A stretch of DNA of 64,000 nt. Source: Oscillospiraceae bacterium. Its GTDB lineage: Bacteria > Bacillota_A > Clostridia > Oscillospirales > Ruminococcaceae. Below the pieces are notes generated by a model. That model was not told the origin of the DNA and searched no databases. It saw only the letters and a program-made list of their open reading frames with translations. Shown in pieces: positions 27,956-38,281 of this stretch. The stretch covers positions 8,268 through 72,267 of the forward strand of contig JAFWUX010000223.1 in the NCBI GenBank assembly GCA_017523995.1. Direction: 5' to 3'. Made by a program: the position numbers and the translations under genes. Each line of letters begins with the position of its first letter. Positions within the stretch are counted from its first letter, which is position 1.

Positions 27956-30900
27956 ATGAAACGGATATGTGCATGGATGACATCGGCAGCGATGCTGCTT
28001 TCGTTCGGCGGCGGGGTACTGCCGCAGACGGCGGCGATGCCGGTGACGGCACTGGAATGGCTGAAACCGGCGGAAGCTGCCGGAACGGTCTTTCTGGACG
28101 AAATGACCGGCGTTCTGACGCTTTCGGGACAGATCGCGAATGCGGATGTGCAGAAGTTCAAGGCAAATTCGGCGGTCAAGCAGGTCGTTGCGGCGGAAGG
28201 CACCGTGCTGCCGAGAAGCTGCGCCAATATGTTTAACAAGTTCCTTGCAAAGTCCATCGACCTTTCCAAGGCGGATTCTTCCGCAGTGGAGAACATGGAT
28301 GCCATGTTCTCGAACTGTACGAACCTGACCGAGCTGAACCTTGCAGGCTTCGATACCTCGCATGTCACTTCGATGCAGGGCACATTCGTCCGCGCAAGGG
28401 CGCTGACGGAGCTGGATGTCTCCGCGTGGGATACGTCCAACGTCACCGATATGGGCAGTCTGTTCGGCGATATGGACAGGCTCCGGACGCTGAATATCAC
28501 GGGGCTGAACACCTCAAAGGTCACGGATATGAGCGGCATGTTCGCCGGTCTGCCGCTGACCGAGCTGGATGTTTCCGCACTGGATACCTCACAGGTCACG
28601 ACAATGCAGTTCATGTTCTCCGGCGACAAGCTGCTGACCGCGATCGACACCTCGCATTTTGATACGTCAAACGTCACGGACATGATCGGCATGTTTCAGA
28701 ACTGTGCCGCAATGACGGCATTCGACCTCTCGAATTTCGATACCGCGAAGCTGACGGAAGCAGCAAAGATGTTCTCCGGATGCTCCAAAGTGCAGACGAT
28801 TACGCTGAAGGACTTCCACACCGAAAAGATCGAGCGCTTCGAGAAGATGTTCGCGTTCTGTCCGGAGCTGACCGCGATCTATGTGTCAAAGGACTTCGAT
28901 CTTTCCGCAATGGATGCGCTGGATTCCGGTGACATTTTCAAGGACTGCAAAAAGCTCACGGGCGGCTTCGGCACGGTTTACACCGATCTGCCGTGGAACG
29001 CAAAGGATTATGACCTGCTGCATATCGACAGCTTTGAAGATCCCGGCATGTTCACGGATCTCGCCGCGCCCGCAGAGCCGGATTACAGCGATGCGGTGCT
29101 CGATGAAGCGACCGGCACGCTGACGCTCTCCGGCAGAGTGAACAAATCGCATGTGCGCGCATTCCGCAGCAATGAAGCGGTGAAAAAGGTCGTTGCGGCA
29201 GAGGGGACGATCCTGCCGCCCGACAGCAGCTATCTGTTTGAAAATATCCTCGCAGATTCCTTCGACCTCTCCGGTGCGGACACCTCGCTTGTCCGGAGCA
29301 TGCGGAGTATGTTCGACTACTGCAAGAATGTGAAGGAGCTCGATCTTTCGTCGTTTGATACGTCGAAGGTCACCAATTTTTCGAGCATGTTCAGCCGCTG
29401 CTCTGCGCTCGAAACGGTCAATATCGCCGGATTTGATACGTCCAATGCAACGACATTTTCTGCGATGTTCTATCACTGCGATGCGCTGACGGAGCTGGAT
29501 GTTTCCAATTTCAATACTGCGCGCGCAACCACGATCGGGCAGATGTTCTCTTACTGTGCAGCGCTTCAAAAGCTCGATCTTTCGAGCTTTGACACCTCGA
29601 ACTGTCTGGATATCATGAATCTGTTTGACGGCTGCACCGCGCTCACGGATCTGGATATCAGCTCGCTGCGGACGCCGAAGGTCAATAACATGCAGTTCCT
29701 TTTTGAGGACTGCAAGAGCCTTACGAGCGTGGATCTTTCGCATTTTGATACGAGCTATGTCACGAACTGCCGCGGCATGTTCAGCGGCTGCACCGGTCTG
29801 ACGGAAATTGATCTCAGCTCGTTCCGGACCGGTGACAAAAATGTCGATGTGAGCAAGATGTTCTACGGCTGCACGGGGCTGACAACGATCTGTGTTTCGG
29901 ATCAGTTTGATTTTGCAAAGGCATATGCGCCGGAAAAGGGGACCTTCGCCGGCTGTACGAATCTGGTCGGCGGAAACGGCACTGCATACAGCGTTTCTGA
30001 TGTGACGATGTTCCGTATCGACAGCGAGGAAACACCCGGCTATCTGACGCTTGGCGACGGCACGGTTCAGCCGCCGGAGCCTGTGTTCAGCGCAAAATTC
30101 GATGAGGAGACCGGCACGCTGACGATCTTCGGCGACCTGCGTCCTGTCGCGCGAAGCTGGGGTTCTCCGGAATACTATACAGACCGCGTCGAGGCGTATC
30201 AGGAGAATGAAGCTGTCAAAAAGATCGTCGCGGCAGAGGGCACGATCCTGCCGCCCAGCCTGTCGTTCCTTGCAAAGATGGCGGCGGAAACCATTGATCT
30301 TTCAAAGGCGGATGCATCGGAAGTGACAAGTCTCGGCTTTTTCGACTGCAAAAACCTGAAAAATATCGTGCTGCCGGAAAGCGGCATCCCGAATCTGGAA
30401 TCGCTTTCCTCTGCGTTCAGCGGCTGCGAATCGCTGACGGATATCAGCATACTGAACAGTCTGGACATCTCGAAGATCCGGTCAATGTCGGCGATGTGCA
30501 AGGGCTGCACGGCGCTCACGGATATTTCTCCGATTTACGATCTGGATACCGCGCATATCACGGATATGAGCGATATGTTCAGCGGCTGCACCGGTCTGAC
30601 GGCATTTGATTTTTCCAAGATCGACACATCCGATCTGCTGACAACAGAGGCAATGTTCCGCGGCTCCGGCATCAAAAAGGCGGATCTTGCAGGCATTACG
30701 CTGCCGAATGTCGAGAATATGGAGAGCATGTACTGCGACTGCACACAGCTCGAAGAAGTCGATTTCTCCGGCGCAAAGCTGCCGAAGCTGCCGAAAATGG
30801 AATATCTTTTCTATCATTACAGCGGCGTAGAGCCCACGCTGAAAACCGCAAATCTCTCCGGTCTTTCGGTTCCGGCATGCGAATCCATGAAGAATCTGTT

Positions 30901-33900
30901 CTATAAGTGCAAGCAGCTGGAAAAAGTCGATTTTTCCAATGTGAATATGCCTGCGAATACGTCGTTTTCAAATCTGTTTGAATACTGCGAAGCACTGACC
31001 GACGTCTGCTTCAAGGGAACGGATACCTCTGCGATCGAGGATCTGTACAACATGTTCGACGGCTGTTCTGCGCTGAAAACACTGGATCTGACGGATTTTG
31101 ATACGGCATCCGTGCTCACGGTGTCGAATATGTTCCGCGACTGCTCCGCGCTGACAACGATCACGGTCTCCGATAAATGGGATATCTCCGGACTCGGACA
31201 GAACGGAAAGAAGTACAGCATGTTCAGCGGCGCTTCGTCGCTGGTCGGCGGAAACGGCACAGTCTATAATTATCAGCGTGCATATTCGGATTACGCGCGC
31301 ATTGACACGGAGCAGACACCCGGCTATTTCACGGCAGGGGAGGGCACAGAGATCCCGCAGTATGTCAGCTCTGTCAGCTTTGACGAGGAAACCGGCATCC
31401 TGACGCTCGCCGGCGACGTTGTGCTGACGGACGTGAAGGATTATGCGGGCAAGCCTGTCAAGCAGGTCATTGCACTGGAAGGCACCGTCCTGCCGGAAAG
31501 CTGCAAGGGCATGTTCGCCGGATTCACCGCGGAAAGCATGGATCTTTCCAAGGCTGATACCTCGAAGGTCGTCAGCATGTCCGAAATGTTCAGCGGATGC
31601 AAAAAGCTCACAGCGCTTGACCTCAGCACATTCAATACGAAAAATGTCACCGATCTGTCCGCGATGTTCCGGGACTGCGGCAAGCTGACCGATCTGAATA
31701 TCAGCGGCTTTGATACGGTGAATGTCAAAACGACGGCGAACATGTTTGAGGGCTGCGAGACCGTCACCGGACTGGATCTGTCCGCGCTCGATACGCGCAA
31801 CGTCGGCACGATGACAGAGATGTTCAAAAACTGCTCGGCTCTGAAAACGCTGGATCTTTCCAATTTCAATACCTCGCTTGTCCGGTCGATGCACAGCATG
31901 TTTGAAGGCTGCTGGTCTCTCGAAGAACTGAATATTGCAAGCTTCAATACGCCGGTTTGTGCATCGTTTGAAGCGATGTTCCGGAACTGCGAAAGCCTGA
32001 AATATGTGGATCTCCGCCGGTTCGACACTGCAAAATGCTCGAACTATGAGTACATGTTCGAGGGCTGCCGCAGTCTGACGGTGCTCGACCTCACCTCGTT
32101 CGATACGTCAGATTTTGACTTCATGGACTGCATGTTCAAGGACTGCGCGAATCTGCGGAAGGTGTTTGCATCCGAAAGCTGGGATGTGACAAAGGCGCGG
32201 GAATCGGAAGAAATGTTTGCCGGCTGCAACAATATCGACGGCGGCAAGGGCACAAAATACGATCCCGAGCGGATTGATCTGGAATATGCGCGCGTGGATA
32301 CCGCCGCAAGAGCGGGCTACTTCACAGCAGGCGACGGCAGCTATGAATACGGCGATCCGCTGACCGTGCATATCAATCCGTCCGCAATGAACGGCGAGAC
32401 CGTGACATTTGACGCGGCAACCGGCACGCTGACGCTTTCGGGCAATGTCATCAAGGACGAAGTCCGCACATTTTCGTATTATGAGCCGGTAAAGCATGTT
32501 GTCTGTGCAGAGGGCACAGTCCTGCCGGCGGACTGCTCCGACCTGTTCCGGCAGTTCAAAGCGGAGAGCATCGACCTTTCCAATGCAGACGCATCCTGCG
32601 TCACGGATATGACCGCAATGTTCATGATCTGCCGGAACCTGACCTCACTCAATCTCTCCGGACTGGATACTGCAAAGGTGCAGCACATGGACGGCATGTT
32701 CTATCTCTGCGAGCGCCTGCCGGAGCTGGATATCACGGGGCTCAATACCTCGGCAGTCACCTCAATGGAAACGATGTTCTACGGCTGCAAGGCGCTGACC
32801 GAGCTTGACCTCTCCGAAACCGATACCGAAGCGGTCACCGTCATGCAGGATCTGTTCCGGAACTGCAAGAGCCTGAAAACGATTTATGTTTCCAAAAAAT
32901 GGCATGCAAGAGTGATTTCGGAGCTGGAGGATCACGATCCCCGCAAGGAGATGTTCACCGGCTGCACCAGTCTGGTCGGCGGTGCGGGCACGGTATTTGA
33001 CCAGTTCCACACCGAGATCAGCTATGCAAGAGTTGACACCGAAAAAATGCCCGGCTACTTCACGCAGAAGGATATGCAGGAATCGCAAGCGGTGCTTGAC
33101 GAGGAAACCGGCACGCTGTATCTGCGCGGGCAGATCTATCCCGAAGAAGTGAAGTCGTACAGCTGGAACGGCAAGGTCAAGCATGTTGTTGCGGAGGAAG
33201 GCTCTGTGCTTCCGGCGGACTGCACCGAGCTGTTTTACAGCTTTGCCTATGCATCGTCCATTGACATTTCCAATGCGGATTCTTCCGCGGTGCTGCATAC
33301 AAAATCCATGTTCGCGAACTGCAAGGTGGTGACCGATCTGAATTTCACCGGTCTGGACACATCCAGAGTCACGGATATGGCGAACATGTTCTCCGGCTGC
33401 GCCAAGCTGACATCGCTGGATGTTTCGCAGCTGGATGTATCGCAGGTCACAAACATGAACGGCATATTCAGCAGCGATTCTGCCCTGACGGAACTCAATA
33501 TGAGCGGCTGGAATACCGCAAATGTCACCAGTATGCAGAGCATGTTCAATGGCTGCAAGAGCCTGACAACGCTGGATCTTTCAAATCTGAATACGGCAAA
33601 GGTCACGACGATGTGGAACATGTTCTGGGGCTGCTCGAATCTGACGGCGCTGGATCTCTCGCATTTTGATACGTCCGCGCTGGTGACTATGGATCAGATG
33701 TTCCTCGGCTGCAAAAAGCTGGAAACGCTCGATCTCACCGGCGTTGACACATCGAATGTCACAAGAATGCAGCAGCTCTTTAACGGCTGCGCTGCACTGG
33801 AGGAGCTGGATCTCTCCGGCTTTGACACGGCAAAGGTCGGGATCATGATCAACATGTTCAGCGGCTGCACGAAGCTGCGGACGGTCTATGTTTCCGAGCT

Positions 33901-34570
33901 GTGGGATGCCTCGCGCATTGCGGGGATCGAGCAGGGCAGCAACCTGAGAATCATGTTCGGTCAGAACAGCGCGCTCGTCGGCGGAAACGGCACGGCATTT
34001 GCAGCGGACAAGACAACTGCGGATTATGCGCATATTGACGCTGCCGGCGATCCGGGCTACTTCACGTATAAAGAGGCGCCGGAGCGTCCGCATGTGACCA
34101 CGCCGTCCGAAACCACGACAGGCGATACGACAGCGACGACAACGGAAACGACCACGACCGATACCACAACGAGCAATTCGACAACAAACGACACGACAAC
34201 AAGCGAATCGACGACCAGCAATACCACGACAAGCGACACGACAACAAGCGAATCGACGACCAGCAATACCACGACAAGCGATACGACAACAAGCGAAACG
34301 ACAAGCGATACCACCGGCAGCGAGACCAATCCGCCTGAGACCACCACAACGCCGACCGGCGGCGACATGGACGGCGACGGCGAGGTCAGCAACCGCGATG
34401 CGATGCTGCTGATCCGGTACGTCAACGGCTGGGAAGGCATCGAGCTGGATGTTGAAGCCGCCGACATCGACGGCGACGGCGAGATCAGCAACCGCGATGC
34501 CATGATCCTGATCCGCTTTGTCAACGGCTGGGAAGGCTATGACCAGTATTTCCGGAAAAAGGAAGACTGA
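27956..34570 (+). CDS. Giant six-block DUF285 (BspA-type) surface protein with dockerin
   Basis: 2204 residues; AAGGAGG before ATG; signal peptide about 1-32. Six DUF285 blocks of about 330 residues each open with E.TGTLTLSG and VVAAEGTVLP (near 28090, 29100, 30100, 31380, 32410 and 33100). Each then runs through roughly ten repeats of MF.GC..LT.LDLS.FDTS.V..M, and closes with YARIDTE..PGYFT. The fourth is the most regular; the third departs from the consensus in its middle. A Thr/Ser linker (about 34085-34350) leads to a dockerin (MDGDGEVSNRDA, DIDGDGEISNRDA, GYDQYF) nearly identical to those at 4186 and 7724. DUF285 repeats are found in extracellular adhesion proteins. No catalytic module is seen. 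Block number probably varies by recombination between near-identical units. Confidence 0.92.
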   Translation: MKRICAWMTSAAMLLSFGGGVLPQTAAMPVTALEWLKPAEAAGTVFLDEMTGVLTLSGQIANADVQKFKANSAVKQVVAAEGTVLPRSCANMFNKFLAKSIDLSKADSSAVENMDAMFSNCTNLTELNLAGFDTSHVTSMQGTFVRARALTELDVSAWDTSNVTDMGSLFGDMDRLRTLNITGLNTSKVTDMSGMFAGLPLTELDVSALDTSQVTTMQFMFSGDKLLTAIDTSHFDTSNVTDMIGMFQNCAAMTAFDLSNFDTAKLTEAAKMFSGCSKVQTITLKDFHTEKIERFEKMFAFCPELTAIYVSKDFDLSAMDALDSGDIFKDCKKLTGGFGTVYTDLPWNAKDYDLLHIDSFEDPGMFTDLAAPAEPDYSDAVLDEATGTLTLSGRVNKSHVRAFRSNEAVKKVVAAEGTILPPDSSYLFENILADSFDLSGADTSLVRSMRSMFDYCKNVKELDLSSFDTSKVTNFSSMFSRCSALETVNIAGFDTSNATTFSAMFYHCDALTELDVSNFNTARATTIGQMFSYCAALQKLDLSSFDTSNCLDIMNLFDGCTALTDLDISSLRTPKVNNMQFLFEDCKSLTSVDLSHFDTSYVTNCRGMFSGCTGLTEIDLSSFRTGDKNVDVSKMFYGCTGLTTICVSDQFDFAKAYAPEKGTFAGCTNLVGGNGTAYSVSDVTMFRIDSEETPGYLTLGDGTVQPPEPVFSAKFDEETGTLTIFGDLRPVARSWGSPEYYTDRVEAYQENEAVKKIVAAEGTILPPSLSFLAKMAAETIDLSKADASEVTSLGFFDCKNLKNIVLPESGIPNLESLSSAFSGCESLTDISILNSLDISKIRSMSAMCKGCTALTDISPIYDLDTAHITDMSDMFSGCTGLTAFDFSKIDTSDLLTTEAMFRGSGIKKADLAGITLPNVENMESMYCDCTQLEEVDFSGAKLPKLPKMEYLFYHYSGVEPTLKTANLSGLSVPACESMKNLFYKCKQLEKVDFSNVNMPANTSFSNLFEYCEALTDVCFKGTDTSAIEDLYNMFDGCSALKTLDLTDFDTASVLTVSNMFRDCSALTTITVSDKWDISGLGQNGKKYSMFSGASSLVGGNGTVYNYQRAYSDYARIDTEQTPGYFTAGEGTEIPQYVSSVSFDEETGILTLAGDVVLTDVKDYAGKPVKQVIALEGTVLPESCKGMFAGFTAESMDLSKADTSKVVSMSEMFSGCKKLTALDLSTFNTKNVTDLSAMFRDCGKLTDLNISGFDTVNVKTTANMFEGCETVTGLDLSALDTRNVGTMTEMFKNCSALKTLDLSNFNTSLVRSMHSMFEGCWSLEELNIASFNTPVCASFEAMFRNCESLKYVDLRRFDTAKCSNYEYMFEGCRSLTVLDLTSFDTSDFDFMDCMFKDCANLRKVFASESWDVTKARESEEMFAGCNNIDGGKGTKYDPERIDLEYARVDTAARAGYFTAGDGSYEYGDPLTVHINPSAMNGETVTFDAATGTLTLSGNVIKDEVRTFSYYEPVKHVVCAEGTVLPADCSDLFRQFKAESIDLSNADASCVTDMTAMFMICRNLTSLNLSGLDTAKVQHMDGMFYLCERLPELDITGLNTSAVTSMETMFYGCKALTELDLSETDTEAVTVMQDLFRNCKSLKTIYVSKKWHARVISELEDHDPRKEMFTGCTSLVGGAGTVFDQFHTEISYARVDTEKMPGYFTQKDMQESQAVLDEETGTLYLRGQIYPEEVKSYSWNGKVKHVVAEEGSVLPADCTELFYSFAYASSIDISNADSSAVLHTKSMFANCKVVTDLNFTGLDTSRVTDMANMFSGCAKLTSLDVSQLDVSQVTNMNGIFSSDSALTELNMSGWNTANVTSMQSMFNGCKSLTTLDLSNLNTAKVTTMWNMFWGCSNLTALDLSHFDTSALVTMDQMFLGCKKLETLDLTGVDTSNVTRMQQLFNGCAALEELDLSGFDTAKVGIMINMFSGCTKLRTVYVSELWDASRIAGIEQGSNLRIMFGQNSALVGGNGTAFAADKTTADYAHIDAAGDPGYFTYKEAPERPHVTTPSETTTGDTTATTTETTTTDTTTSNSTTNDTTTSESTTSNTTTSDTTTSESTTSNTTTSDTTTSETTSDTTGSETNPPETTTTPTGGDMDGDGEVSNRDAMLLIRYVNGWEGIELDVEAADIDGDGEISNRDAMILIRFVNGWEGYDQYFRKKED

Positions 34571-34582
34571 TCCGTTCACATG

Positions 34583-34627
34583 AAAACTGCCCCGAAGCGA
34601 AATTCAGACGCTTCGGGGCAGTTTTTT
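34583..34627 (+). terminator. Terminator of the giant DUF285 gene
   Basis: ACTGCCCCGAAGCG / CGCTTCGGGGCAGT stem followed by TTTTTT. The stem-loop is almost identical to the one at 40992-41027. Confidence 0.9.
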
Positions 34628-34653
34628 GCGCTTTTTCACGCAATGCTGAAACC

Positions 34654-34743
34654 GGCATTTCGTCGCGGGCGGGCATTTCGTCGCAAAATACGGCATTTCG
34701 TCGCCGTATACGGGATTTCGTCGGCAAATACGGCATTCTGTCG
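34654..34743 (+). repeat. Five direct repeats at about 20-bp spacing upstream of a promoter
   Basis: GGCATTTCGTCG or close variants begin at 34654, 34672, 34692, 34712 and 34732 (spacing 18, 20, 20, 20). The array ends seven bases before the -35 box at 34751. The sequence is unrelated to the 21-bp array at 9596, but the architecture is the same. Confidence 0.8.
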
Positions 34744-34750
34744 GATTTCC

Positions 34751-34779
34751 TTGACTGTTCCTTTTGCATATGCTATATT
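34751..34779 (+). promoter_or_regulatory. Promoter of the propeller-like dockerin gene
   Basis: TTGACT, 17-bp spacer, TATATT, directly after the repeat array. Confidence 0.7.
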
Positions 34780-34864
34780 ATATATTATATAAATATTGCT
34801 CTTTGGCAATATTTTTTCAAATCAGCCGTTTTCACATATTTGTACCAAAGGGGGAAGCATCAAC

Positions 34865-37750
34865 ATGAAAAAATTGCTTGCAGCCGCTGCCGCATCGCTC
34901 TTGCTTGCGGTCACCTGCACTATGCCGATGCAGCAGGCGAGCGCCGATGAACAGACACCGCAGGAAAACGTCATCTGCATCAGTGACGAAGGCAGCAATC
35001 TCAATCTGCATGATTACGGAAGCTATTATGCACGGAAAACCGGATCGCATCTTGTGCCGCTGGAAGACGGAAACTGGCTGCGCTTGCAGCTTGTGTGGAC
35101 AGGCACAGAAAGCATCGTGGTCGCGGAGCGCTACACGCCGGACTTTCAGCGGATCTGGCGCAAGGTCATCGGGCAGCAGCTTCCCGAATACGGCGGATTC
35201 CATGCCGGCAGGGACGGATACTATTACCTCGTGACCGGCGACGAGCAGGATTCGCTCGATGAACACAAGCCGATGATCGACATTGCAAAATACAACGCCG
35301 ACTGGGAGCTTGTCGGACATGTCCAGACAGAAGGAGACGATATCGTTGAAGCATTTCGCGCCGGTACCGTGCGCTGCGCAGATGACGGCAGATTTCTGAT
35401 CGTGCATACCAGCCGCAGGATCGCATCCGGACACCAGACGAATTATACGCTGGAAGTCGATACGGAAAGCATGGAGATCACGGAAGAACGAAGCCGGATG
35501 ACACTCAGCTCCGGCTATGCGAGCCATTCGTTCAATCAGTTTGTTCTGCTGGACGGAAACAATGTCGTCACGCTCGATCACGGCGATTTCTTCCCGCGCT
35601 GCGTCATGCTTGCAAAGTATGCAAGTGATCTGACAACCGGAACCTTCACCTCGTATTATGACATGGAGATCGTCAACATGGCGTCATACGGCGCGCTCGG
35701 CGATGTGGACACAGAGAACATGTCCATCATGAACTATACCGGCGTATTCATCGGCGGATTTGAACAGAGCAGTACGCATTATCTGACCGCATACAGTACG
35801 ATCGACCAGTCGCTCTGGTATGATATCGTGACCGGAAAAGCCCCATACGGCAAAAACTCCGTGCGGAACATCATGATCTCGGCTGTTCCGAAGGATGATC
35901 TGCAGAATGAAGCCGTCATCAAAATTCCGATCACGGATTATACACAGGAAGAAGGCTCCCCCGGAACGCCGTTCCTCGTGCCGGCAGGTGAAGACCGGTT
36001 CCTGCTGATGTGGCAGCACGGCAGGCAGATCTGCTACGAATTTCTCGACGGCGCCGGCAATGTTGTCGGGGAACAGTACACAATGGACGGCACACTCTCG
36101 GATTGCGAGCCGGTCTTCTGCGATAATAAGGTGTACTGGTATACATGGGATGATGCCGATGTTTCGTTCTATTCGATTGATACGGAGCATCCGGAGCAGA
36201 CAGAAACCGTCCTCACCGTTTCCGGTCACGACTATCAGGCCGAAGGCGAACCGGATGAAGAAGGCTATGTCTATGAGGTCTGCACGAAATGCGGAGACCG
36301 GATCCGGAGCATCGCGCCGACATCGTTTGTCATGAATGTGTATCTGATCGAACATTATTCGGCTTCTGCCGGCTATTCCGCCTCTGCATTTCATCCGGAA
36401 AGCACCGTGCTGGAAGCGAAGGATTTGTTCAAGTTCGATGGCGTGCGCGTTTATCCGGACGAATATGTGTATCAGGATGAAAAATTCCATGCAGAGATCA
36501 CAGACGGCAGCGAATATGTCCGGTATGATCCGGAAACGAAAATGTATACCGTCAGTGACTTTGACGAAGGACAGATTTCATTCACCATAAAATGCTGGCT
36601 GCGCGAAAATCCTGCGCTTTTCAAGGAATACACATTCCGTGCAGCGCATCATTACGAGCTTACGGAAACTGTGCTGCCGGACGGCGAACAGGAAGGCTGG
36701 TTCACATTCCACTGCACGGACTGCGGGCATACGTACAAAAAGATCATCGCACCGTTCACGGTGCTGAACGGCGAAACTGCAAAAGCAGAATTGGAAACGG
36801 ACACCTTTGAATACGACCACGCGGCGCATGAACCGGCTGTCTCGCTGCTGCTGACGGATGCGGAATCCGCAGAACAGACCGCATTGGAGCAGGGGAAGGA
36901 TTTCACGGTGCAGTACATCGACAATGTGAATGCCGGCACAGCCTATGCGCTGCTGACGGCTGCGGATGACAGCACTGCGATCAGCGGCACCATGATCCTG
37001 CCTTTCACGATCAATCCGCAGCAGCTTCTGGATTGCATTGTGATATTCAGACCAAGCACGCTGGATCCCGAAGCGCCGGAAACCGATCTGGTGAGCGCCC
37101 TCACGCCGACCGTCCGGATCTTTGACAAACAGGGTTTCCAGATGCCGGAAGGTTCTTTCTATACGCGCGGCATGTATCAGTTCACAGAGGACGGTCTGCA
37201 TCTGGATTCCATTGCGTACAATTTCCACGCGCAGCATCGGAATTACGGCAACAGCACGAACGAAACATATAAGATCCCGCTCATCAGCATCGAACCGTAT
37301 ACGGCGGCATTTGCAGATGAAGCGCTCGCCGAAAGCGGCATTGCTGCATACACCGGCGAAGCAGTCGAGCCGGAGATCACCCTCACGACCGCGAAAGGAC
37401 GTGTTCTGAAAAGCGGCGAGGACTATTCCGTGACCTATGAAAATAATACAGAATGCGGGACGGCAGCCGCTGTCATCACCGGTCTTATGTGCTATACCGG
37501 CGAGATCAGGCTGGAATTTACGATCAAAGGCGCGGAAATTCATCCTGCACCTGCTTCCGGCGATCCTGACGGCGACGGCAAAATCACCGTCGAAGACACC
37601 GCGCTCCTCAATAGCTGGATCTTCGGCAAACCGGATGCCGCGCTGACGGAATGGCAGGCTGCCGACATGAATCAGGATCAGGTCATTGACGCTGCCGACC
37701 TGACCATGATGAAGCGCGCCATGCTCGCACAGAAAGCGCAGGCACACTGA
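34865..37750 (+). CDS. Secreted protein with propeller-like N-terminus, CxxC modules, Ig-like region and dockerin
   Basis: 961 residues; the start at 34865 (MKKLLAAAAA) has AAAGGGGG upstream; signal peptide about 1-24. Residues about 40-450 contain repeated strand-rich stretches (DGNWLRLQLVWTG, GRDGYYYLVTG, DGRFLIVHTS) that look like blades of a beta-propeller; this assignment is tentative. Two small modules carry CxxCG with an upstream His (HDYQA...VCTKCGDR; HHYEL...HCTDCGHT). Ig/MBG-like segments with TYENNTECGTA follow. The C-terminal dockerin (DPDGDGKITVEDTALLNSWI, then LTMMKRAML) matches the class at 23776 and 58484. Function not recognised. It could be a binding or lyase-type propeller; no active site stands out. 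Confidence 0.75.
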   Translation: MKKLLAAAAASLLLAVTCTMPMQQASADEQTPQENVICISDEGSNLNLHDYGSYYARKTGSHLVPLEDGNWLRLQLVWTGTESIVVAERYTPDFQRIWRKVIGQQLPEYGGFHAGRDGYYYLVTGDEQDSLDEHKPMIDIAKYNADWELVGHVQTEGDDIVEAFRAGTVRCADDGRFLIVHTSRRIASGHQTNYTLEVDTESMEITEERSRMTLSSGYASHSFNQFVLLDGNNVVTLDHGDFFPRCVMLAKYASDLTTGTFTSYYDMEIVNMASYGALGDVDTENMSIMNYTGVFIGGFEQSSTHYLTAYSTIDQSLWYDIVTGKAPYGKNSVRNIMISAVPKDDLQNEAVIKIPITDYTQEEGSPGTPFLVPAGEDRFLLMWQHGRQICYEFLDGAGNVVGEQYTMDGTLSDCEPVFCDNKVYWYTWDDADVSFYSIDTEHPEQTETVLTVSGHDYQAEGEPDEEGYVYEVCTKCGDRIRSIAPTSFVMNVYLIEHYSASAGYSASAFHPESTVLEAKDLFKFDGVRVYPDEYVYQDEKFHAEITDGSEYVRYDPETKMYTVSDFDEGQISFTIKCWLRENPALFKEYTFRAAHHYELTETVLPDGEQEGWFTFHCTDCGHTYKKIIAPFTVLNGETAKAELETDTFEYDHAAHEPAVSLLLTDAESAEQTALEQGKDFTVQYIDNVNAGTAYALLTAADDSTAISGTMILPFTINPQQLLDCIVIFRPSTLDPEAPETDLVSALTPTVRIFDKQGFQMPEGSFYTRGMYQFTEDGLHLDSIAYNFHAQHRNYGNSTNETYKIPLISIEPYTAAFADEALAESGIAAYTGEAVEPEITLTTAKGRVLKSGEDYSVTYENNTECGTAAAVITGLMCYTGEIRLEFTIKGAEIHPAPASGDPDGDGKITVEDTALLNSWIFGKPDAALTEWQAADMNQDQVIDAADLTMMKRAMLAQKAQAH

Positions 37751-37838
37751 ACATTTCCGGCAATATCAGCATAGTTTATGCAGTAACTCCGGTAAACTGT
37801 GCCGTGCAAAAAGGGCTGCTTGCCCGCATATACACGCG

Positions 37839-37872
37839 AGAATCCCCCGTATCTCGAGATACGGGGGATTCT
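37839..37872. terminator. Perfect 34-bp palindrome between convergent genes
   Basis: AGAATCCCCCGTATCTC and its exact inverse without any loop base; followed by TGTTT on the plus strand. It serves both the gene ending at 37750 and the operon ending at 37881. Confidence 0.75.
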
Positions 37873-37880
37873 GTTTGCAT

Positions 37881-38249
37881 TCAGTAGTCAATCTCGATCC
37901 ACGGGCCGGTTTCGATTCGCCTTTCAGGTTCTGCGCCGGTGTCATCCGGCTGTGCGGGCTGATCCGGCTGCTTAGGTTGATCCGGTTGTGCGGGATCTAT
38001 CACAATATCTGCCTCCGGAACGGTGAAACGGAACTCCGCCGGTTCTCCGGAATCCGAAGACTGCTTCTTAGCTGCGGTCGTATCCGTAACGGCAGCCGTG
38101 GTTTCTGTCTCCGGCGAAGTGCTCTGCGCTGTTGTCTCCGTCTGCACGGAAGATGCATCCGGTTCAGGTGCAGGCCGATCGGTACAGCCGGTCATCAGAC
38201 ATCCCGCCGCGAGCAGCATACTGACAAAAAGCAACACTCTGCCTGTCAT
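37881..38249 (-). CDS. Small Pro/Thr-rich putative lipoprotein
   Basis: 122 residues from the start at 38249 (MTGRVLLFV), which has GGAGG seven bases upstream. An earlier in-frame ATG at 38285 overlaps the stop of the 35-residue peptide gene by ATGA but has no ribosome binding site. The N-terminus is a short hydrophobic stretch with two candidate lipidation cysteines (LLAAGC and LMTGC). The rest is low-complexity Thr/Ser/Glu, then repeated QPDQP proline-rich sequence and a conserved-looking acidic end, GPWIEIDY. Last gene of a three-gene leftward operon with an LRR protein and a small peptide. No enzyme domain; possibly a surface or envelope anchor. Confidence 0.65.
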   Translation of the reverse strand: MTGRVLLFVSMLLAAGCLMTGCTDRPAPEPDASSVQTETTAQSTSPETETTAAVTDTTAAKKQSSDSGEPAEFRFTVPEADIVIDPAQPDQPKQPDQPAQPDDTGAEPERRIETGPWIEIDY

Positions 38250-38281
38250 AATCCGTTCCTCCTTTTGCGGTGCGCTGCCGG

